Source of the DNA: Torymus aiolomorphi
Taxonomy: Eukaryota > Arthropoda > Insecta > Hymenoptera > Torymidae
Direction of reading: 5' to 3'
Assembly: GCA_036365515.1 (NCBI GenBank)
Contig: CM070873.1
Coordinates: 69,500,529 to 69,564,528, forward strand
Length of the DNA stretch: 64,000 bases
Shown: piece by piece, positions 59,401 to 64,000 of the stretch
Position numbering within the stretch: the stretch's first letter is position 1
How the letters are laid out: every line of letters begins with the position of its first letter
Made by a program: the position numbers and the translations under genes
Notes under the pieces: generated by a model
Told to the model about the DNA's origin: nothing
Seen by the model: the letters and a program-made list of their open reading frames with translations, nothing else
Database searches by the model: none

Positions 59401-60461
59401 GGTGGAATCTCCGGGGAGTTGTAGTGTGCGAAAGACGGACTTTGTAGCTTTGTGATTTTAAAGGTATAAGAAGGAAGCGTTTTCAAAGGAGAATGGTAAT
59501 TAGTAGGAAAAGTTGAATTAATGGTGTACCTATATCACTGAAAAAAATGATCTAATAAAAATTACTCTAACACATAGTAACGTCGGGCCATATTTGCAAT
59601 GTTAAAATAATTATTATGTTTTATGGTAAAATTGACGTGTACATAGTAAAAATTACCATGTATTAGAGTAATTTTTATTACATCACTTTTATATAGAGTT
59701 TTGATGTTTAATTGTGGATTACTTATATGACAAAATAGTGTAAAGACCAATTATAAAAGCTTTTACTATTGCTAAAAGTATATTGTGAACATAAAAGAGT
59801 ATCTTATACAGTTTCGTTTTTACCATAAAATTATCAAAAAATTTATTTAATCAAAATTCAATATACATTATACAAAAAAAGTATAACTTCAAATAAAACT
59901 TCCATCCAGTGATTCGAAATACTTGAAAATACATCACCCTTCCCCCTCACACCCACACCCATAATCCCACTCACCGAGAAAATCCGCCGACGTGAACGCC
60001 AGATGATGTAGCTGCTGCTGCAGGGGATGCACGGCAGCGGCGGCGGCGGCAGCCGCAGCGCTCCTCGCGCTGGCCACCCCGGCGGCGTTACTCCCGTCGC
60101 TCCCTTGCTGCTGCTGCTGCTGCATCGCCGCCAAACTCGCCGCGGCCGCGGCAGCCGCAGCCGCCGGAACGTTGCCCATCGGCCTCGGCGCCAAAATACT
60201 ATCTATCGTGAACAACGACGCGGCCGTCGTAGTAACACCACCGGCGCCGCTCGACGTCCTCCCCTGATGCGCCTGTCGCTGAAAATGCTGATGCTGCTGC
60301 TGCTGCTGGAGGATCGTATCGGGCGAGCGGGAGTATAACAGCCGGGTGGCTTGCTGGCCGTAGGCCGGTTCCTGGCTGAGCCGGTGCTGGTGGATGGGCG
60401 AGGGCGACTCGGTCATCGGCGAGCGCGACGACGAGTCGCCGTTGTAGCCGCTCTCGACCAT
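50497..60461 (-). CDS. Gsc: Goosecoid homeobox transcription factor (3 coding exons)
   Basis: Coding exons on minus: 59975-60461, 57029-57324, 50497-50754; donors GTGAGT and GTGGGT, acceptors TTCCAG, phases 1 and 0; 346 aa from the ATG at 60461. Near the N terminus FTIDSILA (residues 84-91) is the eh1/GEH-type motif that recruits Groucho co-repressors. Poly-Gln and poly-Ala tracts follow, then [19 protein letters not shown]. The homeodomain (about 216-275) starts [20 protein letters not shown] and contains [15 protein letters not shown], with Lys at position 50, the hallmark of goosecoid/bicoid/Otx-type specificity. The intron after homeodomain residue 46 is the usual paired-class position. 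The C terminus is Gln-rich and ends SSDLEVA. It is expected to be a nuclear repressor in head and foregut patterning. The N terminus is uncertain: the frame stays open upstream to about 60685 without an ATG, and TCGCTCAG near 60622 could be an acceptor for an upstream exon. Introns are 6.3 and 2.65 kb. Confidence 0.93.
56547..56649. repeat. Hairpin element with GAGCGAAGCC loop
   Basis: Arms TCGATAC, TTGTGATAAATATGATTCTAG and CTCGAGTGTG in inversion around GTTTGTCGCCCGAGCGAAGC. The arm is about 42 bp with few mismatches. It lies in goosecoid intron 2. Confidence 0.75.
56676..56756. repeat. Hairpin element with GAGCGAAGCGAG loop
   Basis: Arms AAGTCGATTATTTAG and TGGTGTGACTTTTTGCAC are inverted around GAGCGAAGCGAG. 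It lies 27 bases from the previous hairpin and has a different arm but the same loop word. Confidence 0.75.
57325..59974 (-). other. Goosecoid intron 1
   Basis: Phase 1 intron. It has CpG-rich DNA at 57860-58330 and 59050-59400, a (CT)n tract at 58107-58127 and the small inverted-repeat element at 59.54-59.70 kb. No other gene seen. Confidence 0.75.
59536..59697. repeat. Small inverted-repeat element (MITE-like)
   Basis: TAATAAAAATTACTCTAA at 59553-59570 is mirrored at 59663-59680. The outer ends (ATCACTGAAAAAAATGA and TACATCACTTTTATAT) are not complementary, so limits are approximate. Confidence 0.5.
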
Positions 60462-61400
60462 CGTCGCCGCCAGCGTGCCGACGACGACGCCGCTGCCCGG
60501 CGAGCTCGACAGCCCACGCCGATGCTGATGATGGGGGTCCGTTATCGGGATGCCGCGCGCCAGCAGCCTCGACGATGCCGCCGCCGTGGTTAGTTGCGAT
60601 ACCGCGGTTGGCCCGAGTGCTGAGCGACGGGGATGGAGGTCGACTCGATAAGGTGTGAGATCAATGGTTCTTTTTCATCTTTATTGTGGCCGTCATCTTT
60701 TTCTTTTTTAATGTTTTGCCGTGGAAGATAATGTAAAGAACTATAGGTGGTACTTTGCGGTTACGTTCGGTACAGTATTTTATTGTTTATGTGTCGCACT
60801 AAAGTTCACGATTTGTCAGTAGAAAATTATTCATTCTCCACCAAGCCCCTCGATTTACAACAATGTCAATGTACAATCTTCTTCCGCCACCGCTATATCC
60901 TCGCGATAGTATCCGATATTAACCAATCCACTGGACACTTACATTACAATCACTGCATCTATATATATCTCATCTGTCGACAATGTCACCGATCAAACAA
61001 CAACAACAACAACATCACCACCAACAATAATCAAATCGCCTATGTCTGTTCCATCCAAGCGAGGTGAAAACGAGGAAAATCAGGCGGTGTGCTGCACGCG
61101 GTAGCCTCGCCGACGACGGAATGACGATATACGGCGGTCGACCTGCGCCTGCATCCCCCTGTCCGTGCGGCGCGCGGTGCACAGCAGTAGCGACAGCAGC
61201 ACAGCCTTCTGCCTTCGCCGAGAGTGTGTTATAATACGTCCGCGCCGGCGAGGACCTTCGTCTCTCTCTTTCTCGCTCGCTAGCTCGCACGCGCGTGTAA
61301 CGCGCAGAGGGGGTGAGAAAGCAAGCGAGTGGGCGTGGCTTGCCGGCGGACTGTACCGACGCCTCTGCCCTCCCCGCGGTATAGGTATATATATACAAGC
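60462..61400 (-). promoter_or_regulatory. Upstream region of goosecoid (5' UTR/promoter expected)
   Basis: Directly upstream of the goosecoid start. CpG-rich with TATA-rich patches near 60960 and 61382-61396, and a (CAA)n run near 60997-61030. No single promoter motif can be assigned; the role is inferred from position. Confidence 0.35.
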
Positions 61401-64000
61401 GAGGAATGCTGCACGTCGTGCTGCTGCAGTTTTCTTCGTTTTTTGGAAGAGACGAGAGATAGGAGCTGGCTGTGTGTGTGAGAGTGTTTTTTTTTTTGCA
61501 ACGTTTGGAAAAGGGTGGCTAGAAGGGGGGGGGGGGGAGAATTATGAATAATAAGGGGAAAATAGTAAGGATGGTGATGATGGTGTTAATGATTTGACAG
61601 TATGGGGTTGGTAATGATGGTTTTCTATTGAATGGATAAAAAAATAAATAGCGTTATGTGATGTTATAGGCGATACTTACCACCGGTAGTCCCGTAACCG
61701 ATATACTCTTGATCTCTTGAAAAAAATTACATGTTATAGATTGTATTCATTTTTATAATGTTAATCATCCCCTATACCTTTTTGGGAAATGTCCCTTGAA
61801 ACATAGAAATAGAATGAAAAATTTTTTCTCGTGATTAGCGTTTTTTTTTAATGTATTGTGGTATTATTACAAAGTATATATGCAAAAATAAATGTACAGC
61901 AAGTAATCCTAATTCTTATATACTAATAATATATTTATTGTGAGCAGATATAAAAATTCTTCCCACATATAATTACAAATTACAAATAAAAAAATAGCTC
62001 ATATTCTCAAACCCATCCCTAAATAATCATATTCATCATTTCAAATACCATTCCGGCTAATCCTCGCCTAATCATCCACCTAAAACCGTTAAAAAACCAA
62101 ACACACCCCCAGACACATCCACTCTCGCAAGCAGATCAGGACTCTGCACACCATCATATTATACCTCCCGTAATTGCGACAGACGCATCAGAGTCCTATC
62201 TCTCTCCCTCTCACCGCTCCGCAAGTATACAGCGCCGACAAAAAAGGACATCGTCGCCTCGAACCAGCGTGCCGTGGGCGTGGCCAGCTACGCTCCACCT
62301 ACTTGGAACCTCTCTCTCTCTCTCTCGCCCCTCGCTGCTGCTGCTGCACGAGCTGCATGCAGCATCCTCTCGCCGCGCGTTGTCACTGTCGACCGGGGAG
62401 AGGGGAGGAGGCGCGACGCGCGAATATCTATTTATTACGACGCGCGGCGCTTTTACGATGGCTGCGCGACGTGTAATCGCGCGTGCGGCGAATGAATTTG
62501 GTTGGCCGGTGGCGATGGGTCTTGGATAATACGAGTGAGGTGTGGATTATAAATTGGTTGTAGGAGGTTTTTATGAATTTTGTTATAGGTGGTTGGGATG
62601 TGAGGTTCTGGGAAATGCGTTTCGAATTGTGCGTTTGGAATGGACGTTGAGTTTGGTGTACTATAGGTGGGTAATGAATCAACGCAACAAAGAAATTGTA
62701 CTGAAGTTAGTGCAGTAATGATATTACGGGTTTATGCTTATGAAATATGTATTAATTAAATTATGCGGGTAAAATGGAATGGTTTGCTCAATTAATTAAA
62801 TTAATTGAAGCTAGGCGCAAAGGTTGAAATGAAAAACACGGCTGTGCGATCATTAATTACGTACATGTAATTCAAAAACGAATAATTTTTCGTATATTAC
62901 AATATACACTTCGTATATTACAATATAGAGCTTGTATATAATACTCGACTGTCGTATCATAAACATCAAGATAAATTAGAGATGAGATATATTATTATGA
63001 AAGTATTTTATCACTTTAAAAATCTTTCTAAAGCATTGATTTAAAAAATTACAGTATTATATTATATATAATAATATATTGCAGTAAATAAAATGAAATT
63101 AAAAATGATGTATTGTGGTTTTCTTATGATGGAAGGATGGAAACATGTTTACAATATATATGAGTCAACGACATATTACAAATGCATCTGCTTTACCTTA
63201 GTACTGCCACTTTTTTGTGTTCTCATTATAAGTATTATTATTGTATTTTATGGGTTGATCAAACTAAATTACCAATCGTCTCAAAAGTTAATCAAATTTT
63301 AATACCACTATAGTGATTCCTAAATAACGACACCATAAAACCAATATCCAAACAACTCATCATTCATTTAAAAATAATCAACCAGTCCCTCTCACCTTTA
63401 AACGCCCAAATCACGCGAAATTCCAAACATCTTTACATCCATCAAACCATTCCTCTCCTCACCTCCACTCGCAATTCCACCCCCGCGCACACCTCCGACA
63501 CCGAGAGGAGATACCTACCCCCGTCGATGTCAATTTAGCCGACGCTCTTCTCTCCCCCTCGCAGGCACACATACGACCGCATACCACAATCGAGGGAGGG
63601 CTCGGCGCGTGGGCGGCGTCGCGAGGAGAGGCGCATAGGGGGAGGGGAAGGCTGGGGAGAGGGGAAGAGAGAATGAGGGAAAGGATAATCGGGGGCTCGA
63701 TCCCCGCGCATTACGCGTCTTTGTGCGACGCGCGCGCGCTGCGCTACGATTGGGCGTCTTTGGCGTGCCGAGCGAAGACGAGCAGTTACGCTCGCGCGTT
63801 TAATTAAGCTCTAATTAGGGGAGGGAGAAAGTTTCGATTGCGTGAAAAAGAGAGAAAAGCGCTTTATCGTTTCGGGGAAACCGTGCGGCGGTGGAGGTTG
63901 AGGTGTGTTTTAGGTGTAGGGCTGTTTTGTCGGAGGATGAATAATGAAATAAAACAATAAAAATCAATGTAAATTCATAAATCTTATATTGAGATATTTT
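61401..64000. other. Upstream intergenic DNA
   Basis: No gene supported. G-run at 61527-61539. CGTATATTACAATATA is repeated directly near 62892 and 62912. GC-rich blocks at 62170-62480 and 63470-63800. Several open frames there are low-complexity. Confidence 0.4.

Noticed and set aside
61015..61551. Overlapping frames of about 127 residues upstream of goosecoid
   Set aside because: Open on both strands in GC-rich DNA without domain; more likely promoter or 5' UTR.
1..64000. tRNA or rRNA genes
   Set aside because: No cloverleaf with a convincing TpsiC arm (GGTTCRANNCC) and no rRNA-like stretch were noticed by eye; a covariance search was not possible here.

Overview
The window looks like nuclear DNA of an insect. 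It has spliced genes with GT-AG introns, a goosecoid-class homeobox gene with poly-Gln and poly-Ala tracts, CpG-rich islands in AT-rich DNA, many (CT)n and (GT)n microsatellites, and a dense, layered load of eukaryotic transposable elements. A hymenopteran (parasitoid-like wasp) is plausible from overall texture, but that is inference and nothing here proves it.

Three host genes could be modelled exon by exon. (1) A six-exon short-chain dehydrogenase of the 15-hydroxyprostaglandin-dehydrogenase type (267 aa, minus, 6667-10969); its last intron holds about 2.5 kb of transposon. (2) An eight-exon gene for a 951-aa protein I do not recognise (plus, 43655-47338), with two diverged copies of one internal module and a Lys-rich tail. 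(3) goosecoid (minus, 50497-60461): three coding exons, about 346 aa, with an FTIDSILA repressor motif and a Lys50 paired-class homeodomain split by an intron after homeodomain residue 46.

The left third (1-32 kb) is a transposon graveyard. 0.4-2.5 kb: two broken MADF/Myb-like genes in divergent orientation. 4.4-6.15 kb: the most striking object, two tandem arrays of a 448-449-bp unit facing away from each other, carrying complete type III hammerhead ribozymes and flanked by a 13-bp direct repeat; it looks like a retrozyme insertion. 6.9-9.3 kb: a long-inverted-repeat element containing another palindromic element and a 93-bp satellite. 11.4-13.6 kb: a Helitron helicase relic split by a TA-flanked MITE. 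13.77-20.82 kb: a 7-kb transposon with long terminal inverted repeats, itself hit by a foldback element (hit in turn by a second one with an ATCT duplication) and by a 5'-truncated Penelope-like retroelement with a 10-bp target duplication. 21.0-22.3 kb: a Mutator-like transposase relic. 23.3-24.9 kb: a dispersed repeat with a 305-bp tandem array. 28.86-32.12 kb: a transposon whose left terminal repeat has expanded into a 30-bp minisatellite.

The right half (32-64 kb) is mostly noncoding DNA with microsatellites around the two genes, plus small hairpin elements that share a GAGCGAAGCGAG-type loop. No rRNA, tRNA or CRISPR array was seen.
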